64,000 bases of DNA from Ancylomarina subtilis. GTDB taxonomy: Bacteria > Bacteroidota > Bacteroidia > Bacteroidales > Marinifilaceae. The stretch covers positions 1,677,781 through 1,741,780 of the forward strand of contig NZ_SHKN01000001.1 of NCBI RefSeq assembly GCF_004217115.1. The letters run 5' to 3'. The translations under genes and the position numbers were made by a program. The notes under the pieces are model-generated. The model ran no database searches. It was given only the letters and a program-made list of their open reading frames with translations, and was not told the DNA's origin. Positions within the stretch are counted from its first letter, which is position 1. Each line of letters opens with the position of its first letter. Of the stretch, positions 53,703 through 62,216 are shown piece after piece.

Positions 53703-54968
53703 TTAAACTATAAACTGAAACAAATCTGTTTTATCATTCAGGTATTCGAAAATAAATTTTCGATCCGTCATTCTATCTTGCAAACGCTTTAAGTCTTCAG
53801 GTTTTTGCACCTCAATTCCAATGACAGCCGGGCCTTTTTCACGACTACTTTTCTTATAATATTCAAAGTGAGTGATGTCGTCACCCGCATCGAGCACATC
53901 GTTCACAAATTCCTTTAGTGCGCCTGATCGTTGTGGGAAACGGACTATAAAATAATGCTTCAATCCTTCATACAGCAGGCTTCTTTCCTTTATTTCCTCC
54001 ATTCGGGTAATGTCGTTATTGCTGCCACTAAGAACACAAACCACATTTTTCCCTTTGATCTTATCCCCCATCAACTCCAAAGCTGCTATTGATAAAACAC
54101 CAGCAGGCTCTGCAACTATAGCATCCTCATTATACAAGCGTAATATCGTTGAGCAAATCAAACCTTCGGGCACAATCAGAATGTCATCCAAAACCTTATC
54201 GCAAATTTGCCAGGTATAATCGCCAACCTTCTGAACGGCTGCGCCATCAACAAATCGATCGATACTTTCTAAGGCCAGATTACACTTATTATCCAAAGCC
54301 AATTTCATGGATGGAGCTCCTTCTGGCTCAACACCTATAATTTTTGTATTGGGGCTGAATTCCTTAATCCACGCACCAACACCCGAAGCCAATCCTCCGC
54401 CACCTATGGGTAGAAACAAATAATCGATAGGTTCGGTAAATTGTTGCAATATTTCAAGTCCAATTGTACCTTGTCCTTCTATGGTTTTAGGATCGTCAAA
54501 AGGGTGAATAAAGGTCTTACCTTGCTCTTTGGCATCCGCAATCGCCTTTGATGATGCATCATCAAAAGTATCACCTGTCAAGAAAACTTCCACAAAGTCG
54601 CCACCAAACATCTTCACCTGCTTAATTTTCTGACGAGGCGTGGTTTCGGGCATGTAAATACTGCCAAAACATTTCAATTTCTGACAAGAATAGGCCACTC
54701 CCTGAGCGTGATTCCCCGCGCTGGCACAAACAATTCCCTTATCTAAATTCACCTTGCTCAAACTTGCAATCTTATTGAAAGCCCCTCTTATTTTATAGGA
54801 CCGAACCAATTGCAAATCTTCTCTTTTTAAATGAACATTGGCTTTATAGCGCGATGACAAATTCAAATTATTAAGCAATGGAGAAGCTAACACCACATCC
54901 TGAACCGTTCGATTCGCTTTGACTATCTCCGACATTTTCGGATAATATTCCTTTTTATTTTCTGACAC
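53703..54968 (-). CDS. ilvA: Threonine ammonia-lyase (threonine dehydratase)
   Basis: A 421-residue PLP enzyme converting threonine to 2-oxobutanoate, the first step to isoleucine. The PLP Lys is K59 in LVRSYKIRGAFNK; the Gly-rich phosphate loop is LPIGGGGLASG near 185, and SGSNND near 310. The C-terminal ACT-like part (HYFIVRFPQRSGALKEFV to the end) is a single regulatory domain, like the short IlvA of Bacteroidota and Bacillus. The start appears to be GTG 54968 with AAAAGGG upstream; ATG 54935 is an alternative. It follows leuB by about 100 bp and closes the branched-chain block. Confidence 0.93.
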   Translation of the reverse strand: MSENKKEYYPKMSEIVKANRTVQDVVLASPLLNNLNLSSRYKANVHLKREDLQLVRSYKIRGAFNKIASLSKVNLDKGIVCASAGNHAQGVAYSCQKLKCFGSIYMPETTPRQKIKQVKMFGGDFVEVFLTGDTFDDASSKAIADAKEQGKTFIHPFDDPKTIEGQGTIGLEILQQFTEPIDYLFLPIGGGGLASGVGAWIKEFSPNTKIIGVEPEGAPSMKLALDNKCNLALESIDRFVDGAAVQKVGDYTWQICDKVLDDILIVPEGLICSTILRLYNEDAIVAEPAGVLSIAALELMGDKIKGKNVVCVLSGSNNDITRMEEIKERSLLYEGLKHYFIVRFPQRSGALKEFVNDVLDAGDDITHFEYYKKSSREKGPAVIGIEVQKPEDLKRLQDRMTDRKFIFEYLNDKTDLFQFIV

Positions 54969-54992
54969 TATTTTCCCTTTTAAAATTCAAAT

Positions 54993-55019
54993 AATGCTCA
55001 GGAATTAATCCTGAGCATT
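54993..55019 (-). terminator. Terminator-like hairpin between leuB and ilvA
   Basis: Perfect 10-bp stem AATGCTCAGG/CCTGAGCATT with a 7-nt loop. The following minus-strand sequence (ATTTGAATTTT) is only a weak T-tract, so termination may be partial. Confidence 0.6.
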
Positions 55020-55068
55020 GAGTACAAACTTGCTAAGAGGGTAACCACTCCCCAATACACAAGATTAA

Positions 55069-56145
55069 CTACAAACTGTTCTCTTTTATAAAATTGACTA
55101 ACCAATCACCGACTTCAGTCGTTGAAAAGGCTTTGCCCCCCTCAGCTAAATCTTCAGTCACAAAATTGGCTTCAATTGATTTCTCTACAGCTAGACGAAC
55201 CAAAGCTGATTCCTGTTTCAACCCAAAAGCATGATCAAGCATCATGGCAGCTGATAAAACGGTAGCACATGGATTCGCAATATTTTTGCCTGCTGCTTGC
55301 GGATAAGATCCATGAATGGGTTCAAAAATTGAAGTATGAACACCTATTGAAGCTGAAGGCAACATTCCCAGTGATCCCGAAATCACACTCGCCTCATCTG
55401 TCAATATATCACCAAACATATTCTCAGTTACCATCACATCGAAACGCTTCGGCCAGGTGATAATTTGCATTGCTGCATTATCCACAAACATATACTCCAC
55501 CTCAATTTCCGGGTATTCTGGCTCTAGTTTCTGTGCAATTTCTCTCCAAAGACGGGACGTAGCTAAGACATTAGCCTTATCTACAATTGTTAATTTTTTT
55601 CTGCGTTTTCCTGCAAATTCAAAGCCCAAACGCACAATACGTTCCACTTCTTCGGCAGTATAAACACAGGTATCATAAGCCGTTTTTCCATCTTCTGATC
55701 TGCCCTGAGGACGACCGAAATAAATACCACCTGTCAACTCACGTATACACAAGAAGTCGACTCCTTCGAGCAATTCTGTCTTGAGGGGCGACTTGTGCAA
55801 TAAAGCCTTAAAAGGCTCCAAAGGACGAAGATTGGCATACAAGCCCAACTTTTGTCTCATAGCCAACAACCCCTGCTCCGGACGAACTTTTGCATTCGGG
55901 TCGTTATCATATTTGGGATCGCCAATGGCTCCAAAAAGAACCGCGTCCGAATTCATACACAGCTTATGCGTTTCATCGGGATACGGAGTTCCATGCACAT
56001 CAATGGCTGAAGCTCCAATTAAAGCTTCAGTATATTCAAATTGATGGTTAAATTTTTCTGCAATCGCATCAAGCACATTACGTGCTTGTGCAACAATTTC
56101 GGGACCGATACCATCACCGGCTAAAACTGCAATTTTATATGACAT
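55069..56145 (-). CDS. leuB: 3-isopropylmalate dehydrogenase
   Basis: A 358-residue beta-decarboxylating dehydrogenase of leucine synthesis, oxidising 3-isopropylmalate with NAD+. [13 protein letters not shown] opens the protein; [15 protein letters not shown], with the Arg and Tyr of the active site, lies near residue 134; [19 protein letters not shown] near 243 carries the metal-binding Asp residues; and [14 protein letters not shown] near 275 is the NAD site. Length is normal. The 125-bp gap to leuD contains the heptamer repeat array at 56238-56278. Confidence 0.97.
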   Translation of the reverse strand: MSYKIAVLAGDGIGPEIVAQARNVLDAIAEKFNHQFEYTEALIGASAIDVHGTPYPDETHKLCMNSDAVLFGAIGDPKYDNDPNAKVRPEQGLLAMRQKLGLYANLRPLEPFKALLHKSPLKTELLEGVDFLCIRELTGGIYFGRPQGRSEDGKTAYDTCVYTAEEVERIVRLGFEFAGKRRKKLTIVDKANVLATSRLWREIAQKLEPEYPEIEVEYMFVDNAAMQIITWPKRFDVMVTENMFGDILTDEASVISGSLGMLPSASIGVHTSIFEPIHGSYPQAAGKNIANPCATVLSAAMMLDHAFGLKQESALVRLAVEKSIEANFVTEDLAEGGKAFSTTEVGDWLVNFIKENSL

Positions 56146-56237
56146 CTTTTAGATGGTTTATTTATTTGTAAATGTGTTATTAAGTCGAATAGTCTTTAAA
56201 TCAAAAGAGCCTTCGTTCCAATAAAATAAGTCAGCGC

Positions 56238-56278
56238 AACCTTTAACCTTTAACCTTTAACCTTTAACCTTTAACCTT
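56238..56278. repeat. Tandem heptamer array (AACCTTT, nearly six copies)
   Basis: Five full copies and six bases of a sixth. The right end overlaps the leuD stop codon (56271-56273): the last codons GAA GGT TAA are part of the repeat unit on the minus strand. The remaining units are non-coding. Two copies of the same heptamer occur at 58445-58458. Confidence 0.95.
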
Positions 56279-56849
56279 CAAAGTCTTGGATCTTTGCCTT
56301 TTTGTCAATTAAGTAATCGATATCATCGAATCCATTTAATAAACAGTCTTTTTTATAGGGATTTATCTCAAACTGAAAAGCTTCATCATTATACCTCAGC
56401 TCTTGTTTTTCAAGATCAACCCCTACTTTCTGAGAATGATCTTTCTCAATAGCCTTGAATAATTTTCTCAGGAATTCAGCAGATACCTGAATCGGCAACA
56501 CCCCATTATTCAAGGCATTATTTCTAAAAATATCGGCAAAGAAACTGCTGATGACAACTTTGAATCCATAATCGGCAATAGCCCAGGCAGCATGTTCTCT
56601 TGAGGAACCGGATCCAAAATTCTTACCAGCAAGCAGAATTTGTCCTGAATACTCGGACTGATTTAACACAAAATCTTTAATCGGTTCTCCAGAAGAAGAA
56701 AAACGCCAATCTCTAAAAAGATTTTCTCCAAAACCTTCACGGCTGGTTGCTTTTAAAAAACGAGCGGGTATAATCTGATCGGTGTCTACATTCTCGTTGG
56801 GAAGTGGCACACAGGATGATTCTAAATATGTAAATTTATCTACGGACAT
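56271..56849 (-). CDS. leuD: 3-isopropylmalate dehydratase small subunit
   Basis: A 192-residue LeuD, the swivelling domain of isopropylmalate isomerase. [19 protein letters not shown] near the N-terminus and [18 protein letters not shown] near 74-91 are the family motifs, the latter binding substrate phosphate-like groups. It pairs with LeuC, encoded 75 bp upstream, to convert 2- to 3-isopropylmalate. Its stop codon lies inside a tandem repeat, so repeat slippage to the left of the stop would not change the protein. Confidence 0.96.
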   Translation of the reverse strand: MSVDKFTYLESSCVPLPNENVDTDQIIPARFLKATSREGFGENLFRDWRFSSSGEPIKDFVLNQSEYSGQILLAGKNFGSGSSREHAAWAIADYGFKVVISSFFADIFRNNALNNGVLPIQVSAEFLRKLFKAIEKDHSQKVGVDLEKQELRYNDEAFQFEINPYKKDCLLNGFDDIDYLIDKKAKIQDFEG

Positions 56850-56924
56850 TGTTTTATTTTTTGAAATGAATGTAAACTCAGTTGTCGGTTTTCTGTTTTT
56901 CAGTATCAGACAAGTGACAAGCTG

Positions 56925-58325
56925 TTACAAGAATTCTCTGGGATCGGTGATCACACCTGTAATGGCTGCAGCGGCTGCAGTGAGCGGACTTGCTAATAAG
57001 GTTCTTGCCCCCGGTCCCTGTCGTCCTTCAAAATTTCTATTGGATGTGGAAACACAATATTTACCAGCAGGTACCTTATCTTCATTCATTGCCAAACAAG
57101 CTGAACACCCTGGCTGTCTCAATTCGAAACCAGCCTCTTCCAAAATCTCGACCAAGCCTTCTTCCATCGCTTGCTTTTCGACCTTTTTAGAGCCCGGAAC
57201 AATCCATGCCGTGATTGAATCGGCCTTTTTGTGTCCAGCCACCAAAGAAGCAAAAGCTCTTAAATCTTCAATTCTGCCATTGGTACAGGAGCCAACAAAA
57301 ACGTAATCAACTTTCTTACCCAAAATTTTTCTACCAAACTCATATTCCATATAGGCCAATGATTTCTTAAACGATGGCAGCTCCGAAGCTTGAATATCTG
57401 CTTGAGCCGGAACACATGCTGTAATTCCCATTCCCATCCCCGGGTTGGTTCCATAAGTAATCATGGGTTCTATATCTTCAGCCCTATAGGTATATTCCAT
57501 ATCAAACTCAGCACCTTCATCGGATTTCAAAGTTTTCCAATAGGTTAATTTCTCATCCCATTCGTCTCCTTTGGGAGCGTATGCTCTACCTTTTATGTAT
57601 TCAAATGTTGTTTCATCAGGCGCAATCATTCCTCCTCGAGCGCCCATCTCGATACTCATATTACAAACGGTCATTCTGCCTTCCATACTCAGGCTACGCA
57701 CAGCAGATCCGGCATATTCAACAAAGTAACCCGTAGCTCCGCCTGTTCCCAATTGCGCTATCACATAAAGCGTTAAATCTTTCGCTGAAACGCCTTTAGC
57801 TAATTCGCCATCAACGGTAATCCGCATCTTTTTAGGTTTGGATTGCATGATACACTGCGTGGCAAAGACCATCTCAACCTCCGATGTTCCAATTCCAAAA
57901 GCCACAGCACCAAAAGCGCCATGCGTTGAGGTATGACTATCGCCACAAACCAAGGTCATGCCAGGTTGCGTATGTCCCAGCTCTGGTCCAACAACATGAA
58001 CAATGCCGTTGTTGGGATGATTCAAACCGTACATCTCAATCCCGTTCTTCTCACAGTTCGCTTTTAAAGTTTCAACTTGCGAACGTGATTCCATGTCAAC
58101 GATAGGCAAATGTTGGTTCACAGTAGGGACATTGTGATCCGGTGTTGCGATAGTTCTTTCCGGTCTAAATACGTTTAAACCTCTTGCATTCAAGCCCGAA
58201 AAAGCCTGTGGACTGGTTACCTCATGAATCAAATGCTTGTCGATGTAAAGAATGTTTGGGCCACCTTCAACATGTTCGACCACGTGTGCGTCCCAGACCT
58301 TATCAAATAATGTTTTTGCTTTCAA
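56925..58325 (-). CDS. leuC: 3-isopropylmalate dehydratase large subunit
   Basis: A 466-residue aconitase-family protein. The [4Fe-4S] ligands are Cys in FVGSCTNGR near 348 and the two Cys of [13 protein letters not shown] near 410. [15 protein letters not shown] near 126 is a conserved substrate loop. The start is TTG 58325, giving [16 protein letters not shown], which matches the normal N-terminus; no ATG fits. A 16-bp tandem duplication lies 14 bp before this start, so it could affect translation initiation. Confidence 0.96.
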   Translation of the reverse strand: MKAKTLFDKVWDAHVVEHVEGGPNILYIDKHLIHEVTSPQAFSGLNARGLNVFRPERTIATPDHNVPTVNQHLPIVDMESRSQVETLKANCEKNGIEMYGLNHPNNGIVHVVGPELGHTQPGMTLVCGDSHTSTHGAFGAVAFGIGTSEVEMVFATQCIMQSKPKKMRITVDGELAKGVSAKDLTLYVIAQLGTGGATGYFVEYAGSAVRSLSMEGRMTVCNMSIEMGARGGMIAPDETTFEYIKGRAYAPKGDEWDEKLTYWKTLKSDEGAEFDMEYTYRAEDIEPMITYGTNPGMGMGITACVPAQADIQASELPSFKKSLAYMEYEFGRKILGKKVDYVFVGSCTNGRIEDLRAFASLVAGHKKADSITAWIVPGSKKVEKQAMEEGLVEILEEAGFELRQPGCSACLAMNEDKVPAGKYCVSTSNRNFEGRQGPGARTLLASPLTAAAAAITGVITDPREFL

Positions 58326-58339
58326 TGTATATGTTTTGT

Positions 58340-58371
58340 GAATTCGTGAGTTTATGAATTCGTGAGTTTAT
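58340..58371. repeat. Two tandem copies of a 16-bp unit
   Basis: GAATTCGTGAGTTTAT is repeated exactly at 58340-58355 and 58356-58371, directly upstream of the leuC start (minus strand). Confidence 0.95.
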
Positions 58372-58444
58372 AATGAATAATCAAGTCAAATAGTCTGAAA
58401 GTCTTAAATGTCAAAATATCTTATTAACAGACAACAGCCAGCGG

Positions 58445-58458
58445 AACCTTTAACCTTT
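58445..58458. repeat. Two AACCTTT heptamers in the leuA-leuC gap
   Basis: Two tandem copies, preceded by CAGCGG as the longer array at 56238 is preceded by CAGCGC. An AAGTC(A/G)AATAGTCT block lies about 50-56 bp away in both gaps (58383 and 56182), so the two intergenic segments share ancestry or function. Confidence 0.85.
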
Positions 58459-58460
58459 CC

Positions 58461-59954
58461 TTAAACCAACTTCGCCAAGGCATTCACCAAGGCTTCAACT
58501 GAAGCGGTAATAATGTCGATATTGGCTCCAAAGCCATAATACATTTTCCCTTGGTGCTGCAATTGGACATGAACTTTTCCCAAATCATCGCTGCCACGAG
58601 TCAAGGTTTGAACAAGAAATTCTTCCATAGAAAACTTCTGTTTAATCAACTTCTTAACCGCATTGAAACAAGCATCAATAGGACCATTTCCCTCAGCAGT
58701 AGCTGCACAGGATTCACCTTTAATCTTAAGATGAACCGTCGCCATAGGAGTCGTCGATTTACCGGCAAGAACCTGTAATAATTCCAACTCAACGGATTGA
58801 GTTTCCAACTCATGATCCCCCATCAACTCAGCCAAATCATTTTCATTCACATTCTTTCTCTCATCGGCCATCACCAGAAATTTTGAATAGGCATCATCCA
58901 AGTCTTCCTTCGAAAGGGTATAGCCCATTTCATTTAAGTGATGATTTAGTGCCGCACGACCACTTCTGGCTGATAGTATAATGGCCGATTCCTTAATACC
59001 AACATCAGCAGGATCGATAATCTCATAATTCTCGCGATTTTTCAAAACCCCATCCTGATGAATACCTGATGAATGCGCAAAAGCATTGCGACCAACAATA
59101 GCCTTATTCGCCTGAACCGGCATATTCATTAATGAAGAAACCAAACGGCTGGCCTCGTAAATACCCTTCGTATTAATATCGGTATGGTAAGGCAAATCGT
59201 GATGTGTCTTAATCGCCATCACCACTTCTTCAAGAGAAGTATTCCCCGCACGCTCCCCAATTCCGTTTAAGGTCACCTCAACCTGACGCGCTCCATTAAT
59301 CACTCCACTCAATGAGTTGGCTGTGGCCATACCCAAATCGTTATGACAATGTGTCGACAAAATCGCCTTGTGAACATTGGTTACATTCTCCATCAGATAC
59401 TTGATTTTCGCACCATATTCACCTGGCAAACAATAACCTGTTGTATCCGGAATATTGATAACGGTTGCTCCTGCTTTAATCACAGCCTCAACCACTCTTG
59501 CCAAATATTCATTATCCGAACGTCCCGCGTCTTCAGCGTAGAATTCCACATCCTCAACATAGCGCTTAGCATACTTCACTGCTCGTACAGCACGATCAAG
59601 AATTTCATCTGGGTTTGAATTCAGTTTATTGAAAATATGATAAGGCGAAGTCCCAATACCTGTATGAATTCGGCCTCTTTTAGCAAACTTCAGTGCCTGA
59701 GCAGCCACATCAATATCCTGTTCAACGGCACGGGTTAATGCACAAATGGTAGGATTGTTCACTGCTTTGGCTATTTCCACCACGGATTGAAAGTCTCCCG
59801 GACTTGATACAGGGAAACCCGCTTCGATCACATCCACGCCTAAAGCTTCAAGCGTTCTTGCGACTTCAATTTTCTCAATTGTGTTTAACTGACAGCCAGG
59901 GACCTGCTCCCCATCGCGCAATGTGGTGTCGAAAATAAATAATCTATCACTCAT
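58461..59954 (-). CDS. leuA: 2-isopropylmalate synthase
   Basis: A 497-residue LeuA, joining acetyl-CoA and 2-oxoisovalerate; the committed step to leucine. [17 protein letters not shown] at residues 9-25 and [15 protein letters not shown] near 200 carry the metal ligands. The C-terminal regulatory domain (about 385-497) ends in [12 protein letters not shown] and [16 protein letters not shown], consistent with leucine feedback. Transcription into it seems controlled by the attenuator at 59997-60140. The leuC gene follows after 135 bp. Confidence 0.97.
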   Translation of the reverse strand: MSDRLFIFDTTLRDGEQVPGCQLNTIEKIEVARTLEALGVDVIEAGFPVSSPGDFQSVVEIAKAVNNPTICALTRAVEQDIDVAAQALKFAKRGRIHTGIGTSPYHIFNKLNSNPDEILDRAVRAVKYAKRYVEDVEFYAEDAGRSDNEYLARVVEAVIKAGATVINIPDTTGYCLPGEYGAKIKYLMENVTNVHKAILSTHCHNDLGMATANSLSGVINGARQVEVTLNGIGERAGNTSLEEVVMAIKTHHDLPYHTDINTKGIYEASRLVSSLMNMPVQANKAIVGRNAFAHSSGIHQDGVLKNRENYEIIDPADVGIKESAIILSARSGRAALNHHLNEMGYTLSKEDLDDAYSKFLVMADERKNVNENDLAELMGDHELETQSVELELLQVLAGKSTTPMATVHLKIKGESCAATAEGNGPIDACFNAVKKLIKQKFSMEEFLVQTLTRGSDDLGKVHVQLQHQGKMYYGFGANIDIITASVEALVNALAKLV

Positions 59955-59996
59955 TTTTTCTTGTGTTTTGTGGTTAAGTTCTATTCAGTTAATAGC

Positions 59997-60026
59997 AAAA
60001 AAAAAGCCCTTCCTTGTGGGAAGAAC
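59997..60026 (-). terminator. Attenuator (intrinsic) terminator in front of leuA
   Basis: On the minus strand GTTCTTCC-CACAA-GGAAGGGC forms an 8-bp stem with two G-U pairs (60006-60026), followed by nine Ts (59997-60005). It ends 42 bp before the leuA ATG and 30 bp after the leader-peptide stop. Its 5' arm, UCUUCCC (60018-60024), can pair instead with GGGAAGA at 60068-60074. Confidence 0.85.
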
Positions 60027-60074
60027 TTCGTATAATTTCATCTGTTCTGATTCAAATTATAGCACAGTCTTCCC
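60018..60074 (-). promoter_or_regulatory. Antiterminator pairing of the leu attenuator
   Basis: Seven perfect base pairs can form between GGGAAGA (60068-60074), inside the last codons of the leader peptide (ACA GGG AAG ACT), and UCUUCCC (60018-60024), the 5' arm of the terminator. The two structures exclude each other. A ribosome at the leader stop codon would cover GGGAAGA and let the terminator form; one stalled on the Ile/Leu codons would leave it free. Confidence 0.65.
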
Positions 60075-60140
60075 TGTCGAACTCATAATAATGAGGTCGA
60101 TAATGAGAATTAATCCGATAAGAATAGAATTCGTATTCAT
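60057..60140 (-). CDS. leu operon leader peptide (27 aa, Ile/Leu-rich)
   Basis: The short frame from ATG 60140 reads MNTNSILIGLILIIDL and continues to a total of 27 residues, with seven Ile, five Leu and one Val; eleven of the first eighteen residues are Ile or Leu. It lies between ilvC and leuA, directly before a terminator and antiterminator pair. That is the layout of classical attenuation of branched-chain operons, where slow translation through Ile/Leu codons prevents termination. A small membrane peptide is an alternative reading, but the matching RNA structures favour a leader. The frame is open further upstream (to 60242) but the ATG fits better. Confidence 0.75.
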   Translation of the reverse strand: MNTNSILIGLILIIDLIIMSSTGKTVL

Positions 60141-60193
60141 GATATTTTCATTGCTGTGATATAACCAATTAAGACCCTTTCTCAATTGCTGAA

Positions 60194-60201
60194 CAAACCT
60201 A
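60194..60201 (-). promoter_or_regulatory. Candidate -7 box of the leu operon promoter
   Basis: On the minus strand TAGGTTTG matches TAnnTTTG and would start transcription about 47 nt before the leader-peptide ATG. TATGTTTG at 60276-60283 is a second match further upstream. Neither has an ideal -33 TTTG. Confidence 0.45.
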
Positions 60202-60488
60202 AAAACTATACAACTTGAGTGAAAACAATTTATCCGATTCAACTACGATCTTCAAATCAATCTGGCCTTCAGATTCAAACATACAAAAATCAGCCAATCG
60301 CTTAAACAACTGAAACTTAAAAACCAGATCTGTTTTGAATAGAATGGGTTATCCAACATTCATTTTTATAAAAAAGATCAAGTCACATTAAGACTATTAG
60401 CACCCCAAAATGAGTATGGGGTACCAATAGTTGATTGCAAATTAACAGGGTGCAAACATGTCTTACACCTAATCAACTAAGTCTTCAC
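60202..60488. other. Remaining ilvC-leuA spacer
   Basis: AT-rich, no gene. A hairpin AACTAAG/CTTAGTT (60475-60494) overlaps the ilvC stop without a T-run, and ACCCC/GGGGT (about 60400-60423) forms a weak second one. A second TAnnTTTG box (60276-60283) lies here. Confidence 0.4.
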
Positions 60489-61535
60489 TTAGTTGTTCTC
60501 CGGGCGAAGCTTACGAACCGCTGTTCCGGCTTGCCACATTTCACTATCACGTAACTCCTCTAATTCAGCATCCAATTTCACTCGATAATCCTCTTGTGAG
60601 TTCGAATCGATGGAACGTTGCGCTTCATTTCCGGCAGCAACTTCCTTATACAACTTTTCGAAAACGGGTTTGGTTGCATCACGGAAAGGCTTCCACCAAT
60701 CCAGTGCACCACGCTGTGCCGTTGTCGACGTATTGGCATACATCCAATCCATACCATTTTCAGCAACAAGAGGCATCAAACTCTGTGTCAACTCTTCAAC
60801 CGTCTCGTTAAAAGCCTCAGATGGCGAATGACCATTAGCACGCAAAACTTCGTACTGAGCAGCGAAGATCCCCTGAATACATCCCATCAAAGTACCACGC
60901 TCACCTGTCAGATCAGAATAAACTTCACGCTTAAAGGTGGTTTCGAAAAGGTAACCCGATCCAACACCAATACCCAAGGCAACTACTCGCTCGAAAGCAC
61001 GACCTGTTGCATCCTGAAAAATAGCATAAGAAGAATTCAAACCACGTCCCTCAAGAAACATACGACGCAAACTGGTTCCAGAACCTTTAGGTGCAACCAA
61101 AATCACATCCACATCAGCCGGAGGCACAATACCGGTTCGTTCCTTATAGGTGATCCCGAATCCATGAGAGAAATAAAGGGCCTTACCCGGCTTCAAATAT
61201 TTCTGAACTGTTGGCCAAACAGCAATCTGGCCTGCATCAGACAATAGATACTGAATAACTGTTGCCTTATCCAAAGCTTCTTCAATCTCGAAAAGATCTT
61301 TACCGGGAACCCAGCCATCAGCTACCGCCTTATCCCAGGTTTTGGAATCTTTACGTTGTCCAACGATAACATTAAAACCATTATCTTTCAGGTTTAAAGA
61401 CTGTCCCGGACCTTGTACTCCATAACCAATAACAGCAATGGTTTCATCTTTCATCACTTCGCGAGCTTTTTCCAATGAAAACTCTTCACGTGTCACAACT
61501 TGTTCTTCTGTTCCTCCAAAATTTATTGTTGCCAT
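60489..61535 (-). CDS. ilvC: Ketol-acid reductoisomerase
   Basis: A 348-residue NADPH-dependent enzyme acting on acetolactate and acetohydroxybutyrate, shared by valine, leucine and isoleucine synthesis. The N-terminal Rossmann motif is AVIGYGVQGPGQSLNLKD near 35-52, LVAPKGSGTSLRRMFLEG near 146 covers the conserved Lys/Pro-Gly loop, and SDLTGERGTLMG near 212 carries the metal-binding Asp/Glu. The length (about 350) is that of the Bacteroidota form. It is 115 bp downstream of ilvN. Confidence 0.97.
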   Translation of the reverse strand: MATINFGGTEEQVVTREEFSLEKAREVMKDETIAVIGYGVQGPGQSLNLKDNGFNVIVGQRKDSKTWDKAVADGWVPGKDLFEIEEALDKATVIQYLLSDAGQIAVWPTVQKYLKPGKALYFSHGFGITYKERTGIVPPADVDVILVAPKGSGTSLRRMFLEGRGLNSSYAIFQDATGRAFERVVALGIGVGSGYLFETTFKREVYSDLTGERGTLMGCIQGIFAAQYEVLRANGHSPSEAFNETVEELTQSLMPLVAENGMDWMYANTSTTAQRGALDWWKPFRDATKPVFEKLYKEVAAGNEAQRSIDSNSQEDYRVKLDAELEELRDSEMWQAGTAVRKLRPENN

Positions 61536-61650
61536 TTCTTTTAATTTTTATTTGGGATTTAAGATTAAGAAAAGCACATTCATACTTCTTTCATCCCACT
61601 TTATTATTTATTCAATTTTTATTCTTTTTATTTTCAATTCTAAATGAGAA

Positions 61651-62172
61651 TTAACTGGCTTCCGCCAATTCCTTCAGATAAGTGGTAAAATCTTTCTGCA
61701 AAGTTGATACCGCTACGCGTCCCGATCGTGCGAATTGCAAAACGCCATATTGCTCCAACTCCTCAAACAAATCTTGGTTTTCAGCCTTATAACCAACTCT
61801 CTCAATCACCAAAAAATCGGTACTCACCGTTAAGATTTTTGCATTATAGTTTCGGACCAAAGCTTCCAGATTTCCATTCAAGTTTTTTGAATTCGCAATT
61901 TTAAACAAAGCCACCTCCTGATGAACAATCTCTTCTGCATCGAAATAAATCGCTTTGAAAACACCAATAATCTTCTCGATCTGAAGCACAATATTCTCAA
62001 CTTTGCTTTCGTCCATAAAAGCGACAATCGTGTATCGGGACACTCCCTTTACCTCTGACTCCGAAACAGTCAGGCTTTCAATATTGATCTTTCTCCTTGA
62101 AAAAACGATGGTTATCTCATTCAGAAGACCGATATTGTTTTCCGAGAATACGGTTATTGTATATTCTTTCAT
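61651..62172 (-). CDS. ilvN: Acetolactate synthase small (regulatory) subunit
   Basis: A 173-residue IlvN/IlvH with an N-terminal ACT domain (YTITVFSENNIGLLNEITIV, RRKINIESLTVSESE) and a C-terminal ALS_ss domain (about 85-170). It gives feedback control by valine to the catalytic subunit IlvB. ATG 62172 (MKEYTITV) matches the family start; a TTG at 62214, 2 bp after the ilvB stop, is less likely. Transcribed with ilvB. Confidence 0.94.
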   Translation of the reverse strand: MKEYTITVFSENNIGLLNEITIVFSRRKINIESLTVSESEVKGVSRYTIVAFMDESKVENIVLQIEKIIGVFKAIYFDAEEIVHQEVALFKIANSKNLNGNLEALVRNYNAKILTVSTDFLVIERVGYKAENQDLFEELEQYGVLQFARSGRVAVSTLQKDFTTYLKELAEAS

Positions 62173-62216
62173 CTCTTTAATTTTTAGTTCCTTTTCAAAC
62201 TCTAGACTTATCAACT

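Noticed and set aside
56782-57306. Plus-strand frame of 174 codons spanning the leuD-leuC junction
   Set aside because: Antisense to both genes, with composition typical of a shadow frame.
60057-60242. 61-codon version of the Ile/Leu-rich frame before leuA
   Set aside because: The upstream 34 codons do not look coding; ATG 60140 gives the compact leader peptide that fits the RNA structures.
60618-61247. Long plus-strand frame (209 codons) within ilvC
   Set aside because: Antisense shadow of a highly conserved gene, Ser/Thr/His-rich with no domain; no promoter or own context.
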